DNA from: a virus
IMG/VR virus record: IMGVR_UViG_3300032282_006300
Span: 59,831 to 123,830 of that record
Reading direction: 5' to 3' (one strand)
Length of the DNA: 64,000 bases
Shown here: positions 8,652 to 17,783 of the stretch, one piece after another
Position numbering within the stretch: the first letter of the stretch is position 1
How the letters are laid out: each line of letters opens with the position of its first letter
Program-made: the position numbers and the translations under genes
The notes under the pieces: model-generated
The model's input: only the letters and a program-made list of their open reading frames with translations
Told to the model about the DNA's origin: nothing
The model's database searches: none

Positions 8652-9071
8652 TTAATGATTGTGTGACTGCTTGGCCAATGCTTCCATCATTGCCTTGTCC
8701 GCCTTAATGATACCACCGGTACCAAGATCCAAAATGTCATTAGTGACCTCGTGAACCTGACGGTCTCGGTCAAACACAAATTTGTTTTCGGTACGACCTT
8801 TGATGACAATTTCAGGCATCTTAACTTCTGCCATGTTCGTTTCATACCAAAGAACATCTACAACAAAGCCAATTTCGTAGAAACGTTCTTTAATCTCACG
8901 CTGAAAAGAATCATATTCAATACTGCCTTGCGCTGTACGCGCTTTGAGCATATTCAAAATTTTTTCAATCTCGAGAATTTCAGTATCGTGGATGTCCATA
9001 GTTTTAGTGACATCGTCAGCACCGGCATATCCACCTTCTGGCGGGGTTTGACCTAAAATAGGGATATTCAT
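8652..9071 (-). CDS. Hypothetical protein upstream of terminase
   Basis: A 139-residue protein with a helical middle (EILEIEKILNMLKARTAQ) and a mixed C-terminal half that includes PEIVIKGRTENKF. The ribosome site AAGGAAACTAA precedes the ATG. It lies between a possible small terminase and the large terminase. No family recognised. It could be a packaging or head-associated factor, but this is only positional inference. Confidence 0.6.
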   Translation of the reverse strand: MNIPILGQTPPEGGYAGADDVTKTMDIHDTEILEIEKILNMLKARTAQGSIEYDSFQREIKERFYEIGFVVDVLWYETNMAEVKMPEIVIKGRTENKFVFDRDRQVHEVTNDILDLGTGGIIKADKAMMEALAKQSHNH

Positions 9072-9080
9072 TTAGTTTCC

Positions 9081-9791
9081 TTAACTTTCTATGATTTCTG
9101 CATCTTGGATTGGCTCAATTGCAACTATTTTTTGAGCCTGAGTAATTGCGTCTTGATTTAGTTTTTCTCGCAAAGCAAGCATGATTGGATGTTGCTCAAT
9201 CTCTCGCCCGTATTCGGATAACATATCAATTGGAATATAGCGCATCGCTACATCCATGTGAACCATGAGAACATCGCGCCAAACTTGAACGTCAACGTTT
9301 TCATCCATATCTTTGTCTAGTTGTTGAAGCAGTCGGGCCGCCGCAATAACTTCTGTAACTGAGGGTTCAGCGGTGCCGTCACGCAACATCTCATAGCCAC
9401 GTTGAACAATCATCCGGGCTACAAGAGTTTTGTCTACAACAACGTCTTCATCTTCTGATAGATTTTGACCAATTGCCTCTCGGTGTTGATCAAGCATTGC
9501 TTGTCGCAATTCGTCGGTAAGAGACAAATGCTTATTTTTTCTGTGCGAAGCAATAGATTCCGCACTGGGAAAATCAATGGGGTCTTCCCCAGCAATGGTA
9601 GTGAAAGGCCTCAAGTGTCCTAAAATTGTCGGAGCAGACAATCCCGAAGCAAGTCCTTCTTCGATCTGGTCACGGTAAGGACTTTGACAAGTGTGGCATT
9701 GAGGCACACTTCTTTTGGTTTCATAAATACGATTGCCTGGAAGTGCTGTTCGCACTAAAGAATTGATTGTAAAATCTTCATCATCGCTCAT
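9081..9791 (-). CDS. Zinc-finger/helix-turn-helix protein, possible terminase small subunit
   Basis: About 236 residues from the ATG at 9791 (an upstream in-frame TTG at 9806 is an alternative). Near residue 30 it has CHTCQSPYRDQIEEGLASG followed by SAPTILGHL, which reads as a Cys-Cys-His-type metal site plus a helix-turn-helix. Similar layouts occur in DNA-binding phage proteins encoded beside terminases. The rest is acidic and helical. Its place three genes upstream of the large terminase suggests a DNA-recognition role in packaging, but no diagnostic small-terminase motif is visible. Confidence 0.5.
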   Translation of the reverse strand: MSDDEDFTINSLVRTALPGNRIYETKRSVPQCHTCQSPYRDQIEEGLASGLSAPTILGHLRPFTTIAGEDPIDFPSAESIASHRKNKHLSLTDELRQAMLDQHREAIGQNLSEDEDVVVDKTLVARMIVQRGYEMLRDGTAEPSVTEVIAAARLLQQLDKDMDENVDVQVWRDVLMVHMDVAMRYIPIDMLSEYGREIEQHPIMLALREKLNQDAITQAQKIVAIEPIQDAEIIES

Positions 9792-9796
9792 TTTGA

Positions 9797-10120
9797 TTAA
9801 GTCCAAATATCATAAGTAAATGAGCCCGCCGAATCGTAATCAACTTTTGTTGATTTTCTAGCGCCTCCGGGAACACCATCAACACTATTTAAATGAGGCT
9901 TTGTTCTGTTGATAGTTCGGTGGAACATGCCCGAACGAGTAGATGAATCTGGTGAACCACTACTTGTGTAAACTTCTTTTGATTTGCGGTTTTGTTCTTT
10001 CCACGGAGTCAAAATATCGCTTTTTGCACTCTGGCTGGTTACGCCTTCCAAAGATTCTTTAATCAAGCGATTTGCTTCTTCTTCTAATTGGGGGTGGATA
10101 CCTGAACGAACATAGTTCAT
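9797..10120 (-). CDS. Hypothetical protein
   Basis: A 107-residue hydrophilic protein, with an N-terminal helix (LEEEANRLIKESLEG) and a Ser/Thr/Gly-rich, probably disordered C-terminal part. AAAGGTAAACTT precedes the ATG, and it overlaps its neighbours at both ends. No family recognised. Confidence 0.55.
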   Translation of the reverse strand: MNYVRSGIHPQLEEEANRLIKESLEGVTSQSAKSDILTPWKEQNRKSKEVYTSSGSPDSSTRSGMFHRTINRTKPHLNSVDGVPGGARKSTKVDYDSAGSFTYDIWT

Positions 10121-10467
10121 AAGTTTACCTTTGCTTTTTCGGAATATCGAATAAGTTCTTTATTTTCGATCATGACGCATAATCGTTTCAATCCATCGGT
10201 TGCATACATAGCAACAGGATTAGTATCTGATACACCCATCATTCGTGCGACTTCTTTTTCTTTGATATTTTCATAAAGAAAAAGTTCAATGGCTTCTTGT
10301 TGACGTGGCGCCAATCTGTCTCTGCACGAATAAATATACTGAACATCAAAAAGGCAATAATCTAAACCGTCAGGTCCCAGGATAACTTCCGGTACTTCAG
10401 AAGCCTCATACAACGATTCCCAAGATTGAAGATTTCTCAATAATTCTCTGAGAATTCTTACTTCCAC
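10117..10467 (-). CDS. Sigma region 4-like DNA-binding protein
   Basis: A 116-residue protein starting with GTG. The second half (LAPRQQEAIELFLYENI, then KEKEVARMMGVSDTNPV) matches the helix-turn-helix of sigma factor region 4: a conserved L-x-P-R-Q start, an E-x-E-x-A turn and a recognition helix. There is no region 2, so it is not a complete sigma factor; it could act as an RNA polymerase-binding regulator or as a plain DNA-binding protein. It has its own candidate promoter, with an inverted repeat inside the spacer, suggesting it is itself regulated. It heads the terminase block. Confidence 0.65.
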   Translation of the reverse strand: MEVRILRELLRNLQSWESLYEASEVPEVILGPDGLDYCLFDVQYIYSCRDRLAPRQQEAIELFLYENIKEKEVARMMGVSDTNPVAMYATDGLKRLCVMIENKELIRYSEKAKVNL

Positions 10468-10543
10468 TTGTTACCAGCGTCACCTTCCCTGGCTCCGTAA
10501 ATTGATCCCCCTGTAGTCGGAGGTTGTGTATATCACTGTGCTA

Positions 10544-10573
10544 ATACTAAGGGTAGTTCTACCTTTTACGCAA
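10544..10573 (-). promoter_or_regulatory. Candidate promoter with internal operator for the sigma-like gene
   Basis: On the minus strand a -35-like TTGCGT (10568-10573) and a -10 TAGTAT (10544-10549) are separated by 18 bases. The spacer holds the inverted repeat GGTAG-AA-CTACC, a plausible repressor-binding site. The 117-base gap 10468-10584 holds no gene. Confidence 0.45.
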
Positions 10574-10584
10574 GGCGAGAAATA

Positions 10585-11253
10585 TCAATATGTCAACGTG
10601 TCTTTGAGCCTTTGTCCAAGAAGTTCTAAGATCCCAACAATGGCATCAGCCCTCTTGGAAAGAAGGGTTCTAAAAATGGCAAAATAACGTTCATCTTGAG
10701 AATAAAGACGGCCTTTTTGTGTGCGATCATCAACCGTCAAACGACCTTCAGGAATGCTAAAACCAAGAGCGAGCGCCTCTTCCCATTGAGCCTTTGCAAA
10801 CATGGCTTCTCCCCACAAATCTGCAGAAGTTTGCTTCCATTCGAACAAACCTGTGGTAATCCTGAACAAGAAATTCTCTTTTTGCCGATCTGTTAAAACA
10901 GAATAATCTTCAATGTAAGATCCAGCATCGTTTCTTTTCCACACAGGCAGTCCATAACGATCTACAGTAATTTCACCTGTTTCTGGATTGTATTCTTTTT
11001 CTCGGATCAGTTCCCAGACATCGTTCATCACAATAAAAGGTTCTGGCAATAATTTCAAAATCTGGGTATCCACGATGTTCTTTATATCATTGATTTTTTC
11101 CCGATCTTGGCCTCCCCAAGCGGTCCTCATACGAGAAAATCCCGGGGTTTTAAGTTCTTTGGTCTCGTCCTCGTGGACGCGAACTTCAGTTAGCCGATCT
11201 GATTCTTTTGAAATTTCGGCAACAACTTGGTCCATCGTTTTTTCATCGCTCAT
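10585..11253 (-). CDS. Hypothetical protein
   Basis: A 222-residue acidic protein. Residues 1-60 are highly charged; the centre contains an aromatic-rich helix region (FLFRITTGLFEWKQTSADLW). AAGGG precedes the ATG and the start overlaps the RuvC stop region. It is the last gene of the replication and recombination operon before a promoter-bearing gap. I recognise no family; it may be specific to this phage group. Confidence 0.6.
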   Translation of the reverse strand: MSDEKTMDQVVAEISKESDRLTEVRVHEDETKELKTPGFSRMRTAWGGQDREKINDIKNIVDTQILKLLPEPFIVMNDVWELIREKEYNPETGEITVDRYGLPVWKRNDAGSYIEDYSVLTDRQKENFLFRITTGLFEWKQTSADLWGEAMFAKAQWEEALALGFSIPEGRLTVDDRTQKGRLYSQDERYFAIFRTLLSKRADAIVGILELLGQRLKDTLTY

Positions 11254-11779
11254 TTTTAACCCTTAGATCGTGTAAGTAAGTCAACCCTAGCATAACCGCA
11301 TCCGAAGTGTGTTGGTTCCAGATTTTGGGTAAATTATTTTTGTCCAAACCCAGAATTTCTTCAACAGCCTTTTTAACTTCTGATTTGCTAGACCTAGTTT
11401 TTAGCCCAATTACCTTTTTTGCATGTGTATTAGAAACAGAAACAATTGGAATTTTTAATCCAATATTGTCTATCGCTTGATTGATCAAAAAAGCCGCGAG
11501 CAAAGACGATTCTGTTCTATATCCTCTAACCGCAGGCATCTCATAAATAATGGCGTCCACATTGTGTACGTGATCTGGTTCCATAAACCATTTATGAAGT
11601 TCGTTACCCAACTCTATGGCTCTTGCGATAGTAGAATCAAAACCTTTAAGTGGCTCAATTCTTTTAAAAACTTCGGTATAAATCAATTTTGGTTGATCTT
11701 TATTTTCGATAATAGCGATGCCTGTATTGCCAAGGGTTTGATCGAAAGCGATTAACTTTCCTTTAGCAAAATCATACAC
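11243..11779 (-). CDS. ruvC: RuvC-like Holliday junction resolvase
   Basis: A 178-residue RNase H-fold nuclease that would resolve four-way junctions left by recombination or clear branched DNA before packaging. Acidic residues are where RuvC needs them: D in IAFDQTLGNTG near the N-terminus, E in IIYEMPAVRG in the middle, and D in HTSDAVMLGL near the C-terminus, with lysines of SKSEVKKAV between. I chose the GTG at 11779: GGAG lies 8 bases upstream and it gives the family's normal length; longer starts would run into the upstream nuclease gene. Confidence 0.8.
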   Translation of the reverse strand: MYDFAKGKLIAFDQTLGNTGIAIIENKDQPKLIYTEVFKRIEPLKGFDSTIARAIELGNELHKWFMEPDHVHNVDAIIYEMPAVRGYRTESSLLAAFLINQAIDNIGLKIPIVSVSNTHAKKVIGLKTRSSKSEVKKAVEEILGLDKNNLPKIWNQHTSDAVMLGLTYLHDLRVKNER

Positions 11780-12629
11780 GGTCAATGCTCCGAGTAATCT
11801 GTCGAATCTCGCAAGAAGAAGCGGCGCAATTTCGCGCTTCTTTGCTTTGAATTGCACAACAAGGCTCTGGGGGAACGCCCATCTTAACGTGGTCTCGCAC
11901 TAAACGATATTTTTGTTCCGTAGCCAAAGCCACCTCTGGGTCATATTCAATATGAAATTCTTTAGTTGACCACGGATAAGATGTGGTCATAAACAAAACA
12001 ATAAAATTGGGTAGTTTGCTCATGCGCATGTATTCTTGAACCTGAGCATTATAAACTGGATACTTCTTTTTAAATGCCTCTATGTCGTTATCTGAAATCA
12101 TTTCTAGAGACCTTGGGTTGGAAGATTTAAATTCAAATCCAGCATTCATCAGGGCTGGATTGACAATGCCATCCATGTGTCCACGACTCATCAATTCATT
12201 ATCTGCGACACCATGCTCGTAGCATTGACCCTTTTTCTTGCCAATATCCTTAGAGCAAGCAGGACACAGACCTTCTTGTGGTGCCACCAATGCCCCACAG
12301 TCAAGCAACAATCGTTCCATAAAGGCGTGCATCATAGTTCCGATGGTGACAGACATACGACCTTCTGCCGAAAAGGGTTCTGGATCCCAATTCTCTCGTT
12401 CGGTGATGTAGTAATACAATTGCCTTGCGCCCATGAGTGGGTGAGTTGATGGGTGAAACCAGCCATCAACATGGCTTGCATCAAACTTCTTTTGTTTACG
12501 GGCCGGAATTTTCATTTCGAAAGATTCATACTCGCCCTTTTTTAACTGGGCAAGCAATAAGGGCGTAAGCACCAAATTGTTGGATGTTTGGGAAATTAAT
12601 TTGCGAAATGCTGGGCTTGGCTTTGTCAT
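11772..12629 (-). CDS. Cas4/RecB-like PD-(D/E)XK exonuclease
   Basis: A 285-residue nuclease. Core motifs are H in TIGTMMHAFME (about residue 101), D in SRGHMDGIV (about 153) and E-x-K in GFEFKSSN (about 168-170). Cysteines near the middle (LLDC, CPAC, QC) and at the C-terminus (CC, NC, SC) resemble the iron-sulphur cluster ligands of Cas4/AddB-type nucleases, though spacing is unusual. In phages this family processes DNA ends for recombination. GGAG lies before the ATG. It sits between RuvC and another nuclease, in a recombination block with RecA. Confidence 0.75.
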   Translation of the reverse strand: MTKPSPAFRKLISQTSNNLVLTPLLLAQLKKGEYESFEMKIPARKQKKFDASHVDGWFHPSTHPLMGARQLYYYITERENWDPEPFSAEGRMSVTIGTMMHAFMERLLLDCGALVAPQEGLCPACSKDIGKKKGQCYEHGVADNELMSRGHMDGIVNPALMNAGFEFKSSNPRSLEMISDNDIEAFKKKYPVYNAQVQEYMRMSKLPNFIVLFMTTSYPWSTKEFHIEYDPEVALATEQKYRLVRDHVKMGVPPEPCCAIQSKEARNCAASSCEIRQITRSIDRV

Positions 12630-12988
12630 TTTTCTACTCCATTAGCGCGGGCGATTAAAGCGGCGGCATCATGGGCATCCATGACAACGAGGTCTAAACC
12701 GATATCTAGTCTTTCTGAATCGTACCATCTTAACGCGAGCATCGGACGTTCACCATGTGCTTGTTCTACGGCTTTTTCCCACATCTCCCGGGTCACACCA
12801 ACGGACTTACCTAGCGTGCTCTTGCCGTCCCACGCAAAGGCAAATTCAACTTCCATGCGAGATGTACGGCCGTCCATTTGGTTGTGCCATTGATTGCCTG
12901 ATCCACGAGTCTGACGACCACCAAGGAGACCTACAAGATCTTCTTCGTGCTTGTCTGACATACGCCTTTTCAATTTACTATCGCTCAT
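12626..12988 (-). CDS. Putative PD-(D/E)XK endonuclease, Holliday-resolvase-like
   Basis: A 120-residue protein. It reads E-E-D near residue 15, then GRQTRGSGNQ, MDGR, and FAWDGKST (about 52-60), a D...D-x-K arrangement compatible with a small PD-(D/E)XK nuclease such as Hjc-like or branch-cutting phage enzymes. The rest (KSVGVTREMW, ALRWYDSERL) fits a compact alpha/beta fold. The start at 12988 uses an ATGA overlap with the upstream gene. The family assignment is tentative; the enzyme class is supported by motif spacing and by nuclease neighbours. Confidence 0.55.
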   Translation of the reverse strand: MSDSKLKRRMSDKHEEDLVGLLGGRQTRGSGNQWHNQMDGRTSRMEVEFAFAWDGKSTLGKSVGVTREMWEKAVEQAHGERPMLALRWYDSERLDIGLDLVVMDAHDAAALIARANGVEK

Positions 12989-13308
12989 TGAGCAACAACT
13001 TCCGCAACACCTTCTTGACAAAAAAACAAGGGTGATGATTTTTCTGTTGCTGGCCATAGCAAAACTTTCTGGCCTGGAACCAAACGTTCTCCGTGGCAAG
13101 CGCAATAAGCCTTGTGCGAAAGAGATGATGGGCTGTAGTTCATCCAGCGAGGAGGGTTGTTTTCATTGATGGCCAAAGGCTCATCTTCAAATTCAATTTT
13201 GCTCTCTTTGTTGCTCAATTTACCAAAAGAATTAAACAAAAGGATAAAGGCAACAAAAGCCAAACTGGTGACAACACCAAGCGCAAAACCGATCAGCGTA
13301 TTATTCAT
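12985..13308 (-). CDS. Small membrane-anchored protein with cysteine motif
   Basis: A 107-residue protein with an N-terminal membrane segment (LIGFALGVVTSLAFVAFILL), then a polar region and a C-terminal domain with C-x-C-H-G-E and a later F-F-C, compatible with metal binding. I chose the second of two adjacent ATGs because GAGG is at a better distance. It overlaps the last bases of recA. Its function is unknown; its position suggests membrane tethering near replication proteins. Confidence 0.6.
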   Translation of the reverse strand: MNNTLIGFALGVVTSLAFVAFILLFNSFGKLSNKESKIEFEDEPLAINENNPPRWMNYSPSSLSHKAYCACHGERLVPGQKVLLWPATEKSSPLFFCQEGVAEVVAQ

Positions 13309-14395
13309 CATCTTCCTCTTCAAAAGAATTTTCAACATCGGGGATAACAGTATTACTCATGGTTTCAACCGCGGCTTTGCGAATTTCTTCCATGACATCA
13401 GGGTTGGCTCGCAAATAATCTTTAACTTTTGAAGCACCCTGAAATTTTTCTCCATTGGGCAAAGTAAGCCAAGTAGAGCCTTGAATAACGCCAGACAATT
13501 TACCAATAGTTACGGCCTCGTCTGCACGGTCAATTCCAATAGGGCCATATTCTTCAGTGTTTTGGTTGATGATCCAAAACTCTGCTTTCTTACCCGGGGC
13601 TCCTACCTTTAACCGAGACACACGACCGGCTACAAGACGGCCAACAGCGATCTTGTCCCCATTGTCGTTAATGTAAAGAGGTGTTTCTCCAGTGCCTCGC
13701 ATTTCAACTTTGGCCGACGTTGCGTATTTAAGCGCCTTCGGACCGGCAGAAATATCTCCGCCCATACCTGAAAGGTTTGCTCGGTATTGGTTGATAAATA
13801 CAACTGCGACATTTTCTTGACGAATCACAGGAGCAATCTTTTTTACCATTCGGGTAATAACCTGAGCATTGTTGCCCATAACTGCATCTTCTGCATTTTT
13901 GTCAAACGCTTTCTTGGATTCCATGCCTCCGATTGAATCAACAATGATCATGCTGAATAATCCTGAACGACACATGCTACTGATCTGGTCTGACACATCT
14001 TCAGAATTGTCTGGATAAACGTGGAAAAAACGTTCGTCGGAAGTGTCAAGGCCATTTGCCTCAGCCCAATCCCAATCAAAAGTCTGCTCCATGTCAATGT
14101 ATCCGACAACCAGATTGGGACAGATTTTTTGAGCAGAAGCCATAGATGAAATTGCTAGGGTGGTTTTACCCACGCCCTCAACTCCAACAATTTCGCTAGA
14201 ACGACCGCGCACCCATCCGCCTACGCGAAGGGCATAATCCAAAGACAAAGAACCTGTAGGAATTACATCGTAAGGTTTGACATGCTCTCGGCGCGTCACT
14301 CGTTGTTCACCGTAAGTCTTAATCATGTCCTCTCGAAACGAGGCCAGAGAATTCGGCTTCTTGTAAGGCGCTTTTTTGGGTTTAACTGGCGGCAT
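13301..14395 (-). CDS. recA: RecA recombinase
   Basis: A 364-residue strand-exchange ATPase. Walker A is GVEGVGKTT (71-79), replacing the usual bacterial GPESSGKTT, and Walker B is MIIVDSIGG (149-157). The Q/FINQ region (VVFINQYRANLSG) and the basic DNA-binding loop follow. The C-terminus is acidic (FEEEDDE), as in bacterial RecA. It would pair homologous ends during replication-recombination and probably feeds RuvC and the two nucleases just downstream. AGAGGAACAAT precedes the ATG, and it overlaps the polymerase gene by 14 bases. Confidence 0.92.
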   Translation of the reverse strand: MPPVKPKKAPYKKPNSLASFREDMIKTYGEQRVTRREHVKPYDVIPTGSLSLDYALRVGGWVRGRSSEIVGVEGVGKTTLAISSMASAQKICPNLVVGYIDMEQTFDWDWAEANGLDTSDERFFHVYPDNSEDVSDQISSMCRSGLFSMIIVDSIGGMESKKAFDKNAEDAVMGNNAQVITRMVKKIAPVIRQENVAVVFINQYRANLSGMGGDISAGPKALKYATSAKVEMRGTGETPLYINDNGDKIAVGRLVAGRVSRLKVGAPGKKAEFWIINQNTEEYGPIGIDRADEAVTIGKLSGVIQGSTWLTLPNGEKFQGASKVKDYLRANPDVMEEIRKAAVETMSNTVIPDVENSFEEEDDE

Positions 14396-17300
14396 ATTGT
14401 TCCTCTATTTTTAACGGCATCAATGATTGCATCGTTGCGCCTTTTTCGGTTTTCTTGATTTCAACCACAAAGAGTTCACCCTTTGTGAGGTATTGCTGGT
14501 ATTGACGAAAATTTCCGGGGAAAATTGCAAAATCTACACTATCGGATTCTGTGTCTAATGTACAGAAAGCCATAGGATCGCCCTTGCTGGTCTTTGTGAA
14601 GGACACACGGGATAGTATGCCTCCCACCACGAAACTGCCTGTAAACGCCATCTGTGCCTTCTCAGCGGCATCTCTGAGGACCGCCCTGTGTTCTGGATCA
14701 AAAACCTCAAATGGGGTACTCGTGAGATAGATGCCCAACAATTCTTCCTCAATGTGGCGAATCTCAACCTTTGAATAGTTGGACAGATCCTCAGCCAAAA
14801 TCAAATCTGGCGCGGTGTAATTACGGCAAGCCAAAGAACAACGCTTAGGTGGGGCTTTGGGCTTTAAAACCTTGCCATTTCTTGGGTTAACTGGTACTGG
14901 CTCCGATGCCCAATCAAAAGAGCAAGGAAGGTTGTGTTCGTTAAGAACATCTGATTTTGAAATACAACGCTTATCCAACCCAGCCTTTTTATCCTCAAGC
15001 ATCTTTACCAGAGCGCGACGATTGGGTACGAGTGCGTCAAAAGCACCGATCTTGGCAAGCAGAAAACCAACCGCGGAATTTGCGCCACTACGTTCCTCAA
15101 AATCTTCCCAAGAAAAATAGGGCTGGTTTTTTACAATATTTTCAACAGCGGCCGGTCCAATGCCTTTAACTGAATCAATTCCATACAAAACAGAATTGCC
15201 AATGGCTCGAAAACCAGACTTGGACTGGTTAATGTCTGGTGGCAATACGTCAATGCCCAACTTCTGTGCCTCTTTGACAAATTCTGGAATACGGGTTTTA
15301 TCAACCGTGCTGAACACACCGGAAAGAAATTCAATTGGGTAATTGTACTTTAGCCATGCGCACCAATATGCCAAAATCGCATATCCGTAAGCGTGGGCGC
15401 GATTAAACGAATATTTTGCAAACTCAGCCATCTGGCTCCAAAGAGCCTCGGCTTGAACTTTATTCATTCCATTTTCTACAGCGCGGGAAACAAACTCTTT
15501 ACCCGCGGCTTCTACTTCATCAACCTTCTTCTTACCGAGAATCTTGCGTACGCCGTCTGCCTCGTTAGAGTCATAGTTGGCAAGGATCATGCAAGTTTGC
15601 ATAATGTCTTCTTGATAAATCAAAGCACCGTAAGTCTTTGACAAAACCTGAGCCAAACGTGGGTCTGGGAACTCAACCGGGATATCTCCGTCCCTACGTT
15701 TTAAATACAAATCCGTCAATCCAGAATTCATCGGGCCCGGACGGACAAGCGTGATCAAGTCTGCAAGTTCTGCAAGATTGCACGGACGCATTTTTTTTGA
15801 ATATTGGGTTCCTAGAGTGGTTTCAATCTGGAATAAACCCTTGGTTTGTCCCGCCGAAATCATTTCCCAAACATCGGAATTTTCATACTCTTTTGCGCCC
15901 CACTTATCAAAATTGATAATTTCACCGTGGTTCTCTTTAATCAGGTCAATGGTTTCCTGCAACGTGTCTAGGCTTCGCAAAGTCAAAAGGTCAAACTTAA
16001 TCAAACCCTGCTCTTCCAAAGCCTCCATGTCCCATTCAGCAACCATCTGGCCGTTTTCATCATCGCCATTACGTAAAGGCAATGTTCCAGTCAAAGGCTC
16101 TTCGGTTGAAATAACGACACCTGCGGCGTGTTTGCCATAGGTCTTTAAACGGCCTACAAGAGCGTCAGACATATCAAAAAGTTCTGGATACTTCTGGCGG
16201 TACACAGACAACTCGGTCTCGTGTACGCTCCACAACTCGTCCCAAGGCAATCCCAAACCAGCAGTGCCACGCTCTGCTTCTTCCACAAATTTAGAAAAAG
16301 CCTCAATGTCTGGAAAGTAATTGGAAGGCAAAGTGCTCTTTAACGCTCTGGCAACGTCTTTTACAACGCCCTTGCTCTTGAGCCTTAGATGGGTTCCAAC
16401 GGTAACAACGTGGTCTTCTCCGTACCGACTGCTGACATAAGAAAGCAATTCGGCTTTTTTAGATGCAGGAAAGTCTACGTCAAAGTCTGGAAGGCTTGTT
16501 CGCCCTTCTGTCAAAAATCGCTCAAACAACAAGTCTGATTCGACTGGATCAATGCCTGTGATTCCCATCAAATAAGCAACCAACGAGCCACCGCCTGAAC
16601 CACGGCCCGGCCCAACAAGAATGCCCTGCTCTTTTGCCCAACGACAATAATCTGCGACCATCAAAAAATAACCACAAAAGTTCTTATCAATAAGTAACTT
16701 GGCTTCACGTTCAAAACGTTGAATGTAGATTTCTTGAGACTCTCGTTTGCCTTCGGTCTTCTTTTCCCAAGATTCTAAACACATATCTACTAAACGCTCA
16801 GCATCACGATCTGTTCCTCCGACCTTGGAGTAAGTAGGCGTGGTCTTCTTAGTTACCATCTTTGCTTCACACATATCAGCGATTCGCTGGGTGTTAGCAA
16901 TAGCCTCGTCAACAGCATCTTGATCTAAATACGAAAGATTATTTCGCACTTCTTCTTCGGTTTGCAAATATGCGTGCAAATCTTCGCCAAATAATTCTCG
17001 CTCGTCGTTTACATCCTTGTTTGTCTGACAAGCAATCCAAACATCGTGAGACTGCTTGTGTTCATGTGTTGGGTAATGGGAATCAACTACGGCCACTAAA
17101 GGAACCTTGAACTCCCTGCTTAAACCCACAAGTGCTTTATTGACTACAAACTGCTTTTCTAATTGGTTGGAATGAATTTCCAAATAAAGGCGATCATCAA
17201 AAATATTCAACAATCGGGCGAGATTTGCTCGCGTAGTATCTTCATCACCCGCCAGAATGGGAACACTCAAAGGTCCTCGCAAACAAGCAGTGGAAACAAT

Positions 17301-17783
17301 GACGCCTTCTGAATGGCGTTCTAAAGTGTCCCAATCAATCCGAGGGCGGTAATAAAAACCTTCGCGGTAACCTTCTGTTGACATAGCCCAAATATTTTGC
17401 AAACCAATTTGGTTCTGGGCCAATAAAATAAGATGCTGATATCCGTGTTGCAATTCCTTTTGTTGTTCCTTTTGCTTTTCTACTGCAATCTCGTGCTCAC
17501 GCTTAGTGGCAAACTCTTTAACGGCAGGTCGCGGTAAAGGGCGAACAATACGGTCATTTACAAAATATGCCTCAATGCCAAAAATGGGCTTGAGGCCAAA
17601 ACTGTCTGCAACTTTTTGCAATTGGGGGTGACCGGCGCATGTGCCGTGGTCTGTTATGGCAAAAGCATTCTGGCCGTTCTTTTTGACCTGCTCTGCGATC
17701 TCAGCAATTTTAGAAAGTCCATCAAGTGGACTGTATTCACTGTGAGTGTGAAGGTGTACGAAACTCATATTCTCATCCATCAT
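14382..17783 (-). CDS. dnaE: DNA polymerase III alpha subunit (DnaE type)
   Basis: A 1133-residue C-family replicative polymerase. The N-terminal PHP domain has an intact metal-site start, VHLHTHSEYSPLDG (9-22). The palm carries GPGRGSGGGS (about 395) and the catalytic aspartates in PDFDVDF (about 430). Fingers motifs such as FNRAHAYGYA and a C-terminal OB-like region follow. It is close to full bacterial DnaE length. Other replisome genes (helicase, loader, primase) are in the same window. The start is ambiguous: the ATG at 17783 falls inside a long inverted repeat, while the ATG at 17768 (MSFVH) has GGATGAG just upstream. Confidence 0.92.
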   Translation of the reverse strand: MMDENMSFVHLHTHSEYSPLDGLSKIAEIAEQVKKNGQNAFAITDHGTCAGHPQLQKVADSFGLKPIFGIEAYFVNDRIVRPLPRPAVKEFATKREHEIAVEKQKEQQKELQHGYQHLILLAQNQIGLQNIWAMSTEGYREGFYYRPRIDWDTLERHSEGVIVSTACLRGPLSVPILAGDEDTTRANLARLLNIFDDRLYLEIHSNQLEKQFVVNKALVGLSREFKVPLVAVVDSHYPTHEHKQSHDVWIACQTNKDVNDERELFGEDLHAYLQTEEEVRNNLSYLDQDAVDEAIANTQRIADMCEAKMVTKKTTPTYSKVGGTDRDAERLVDMCLESWEKKTEGKRESQEIYIQRFEREAKLLIDKNFCGYFLMVADYCRWAKEQGILVGPGRGSGGGSLVAYLMGITGIDPVESDLLFERFLTEGRTSLPDFDVDFPASKKAELLSYVSSRYGEDHVVTVGTHLRLKSKGVVKDVARALKSTLPSNYFPDIEAFSKFVEEAERGTAGLGLPWDELWSVHETELSVYRQKYPELFDMSDALVGRLKTYGKHAAGVVISTEEPLTGTLPLRNGDDENGQMVAEWDMEALEEQGLIKFDLLTLRSLDTLQETIDLIKENHGEIINFDKWGAKEYENSDVWEMISAGQTKGLFQIETTLGTQYSKKMRPCNLAELADLITLVRPGPMNSGLTDLYLKRRDGDIPVEFPDPRLAQVLSKTYGALIYQEDIMQTCMILANYDSNEADGVRKILGKKKVDEVEAAGKEFVSRAVENGMNKVQAEALWSQMAEFAKYSFNRAHAYGYAILAYWCAWLKYNYPIEFLSGVFSTVDKTRIPEFVKEAQKLGIDVLPPDINQSKSGFRAIGNSVLYGIDSVKGIGPAAVENIVKNQPYFSWEDFEERSGANSAVGFLLAKIGAFDALVPNRRALVKMLEDKKAGLDKRCISKSDVLNEHNLPCSFDWASEPVPVNPRNGKVLKPKAPPKRCSLACRNYTAPDLILAEDLSNYSKVEIRHIEEELLGIYLTSTPFEVFDPEHRAVLRDAAEKAQMAFTGSFVVGGILSRVSFTKTSKGDPMAFCTLDTESDSVDFAIFPGNFRQYQQYLTKGELFVVEIKKTEKGATMQSLMPLKIEEQYAAS

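Noticed and set aside
11772-12629. Evidence of a CRISPR-Cas adaptation module from the Cas4-like gene
   Set aside because: No cas1, cas2 or repeat array is present; Cas4/RecB-like nucleases are frequent in phage recombination modules.
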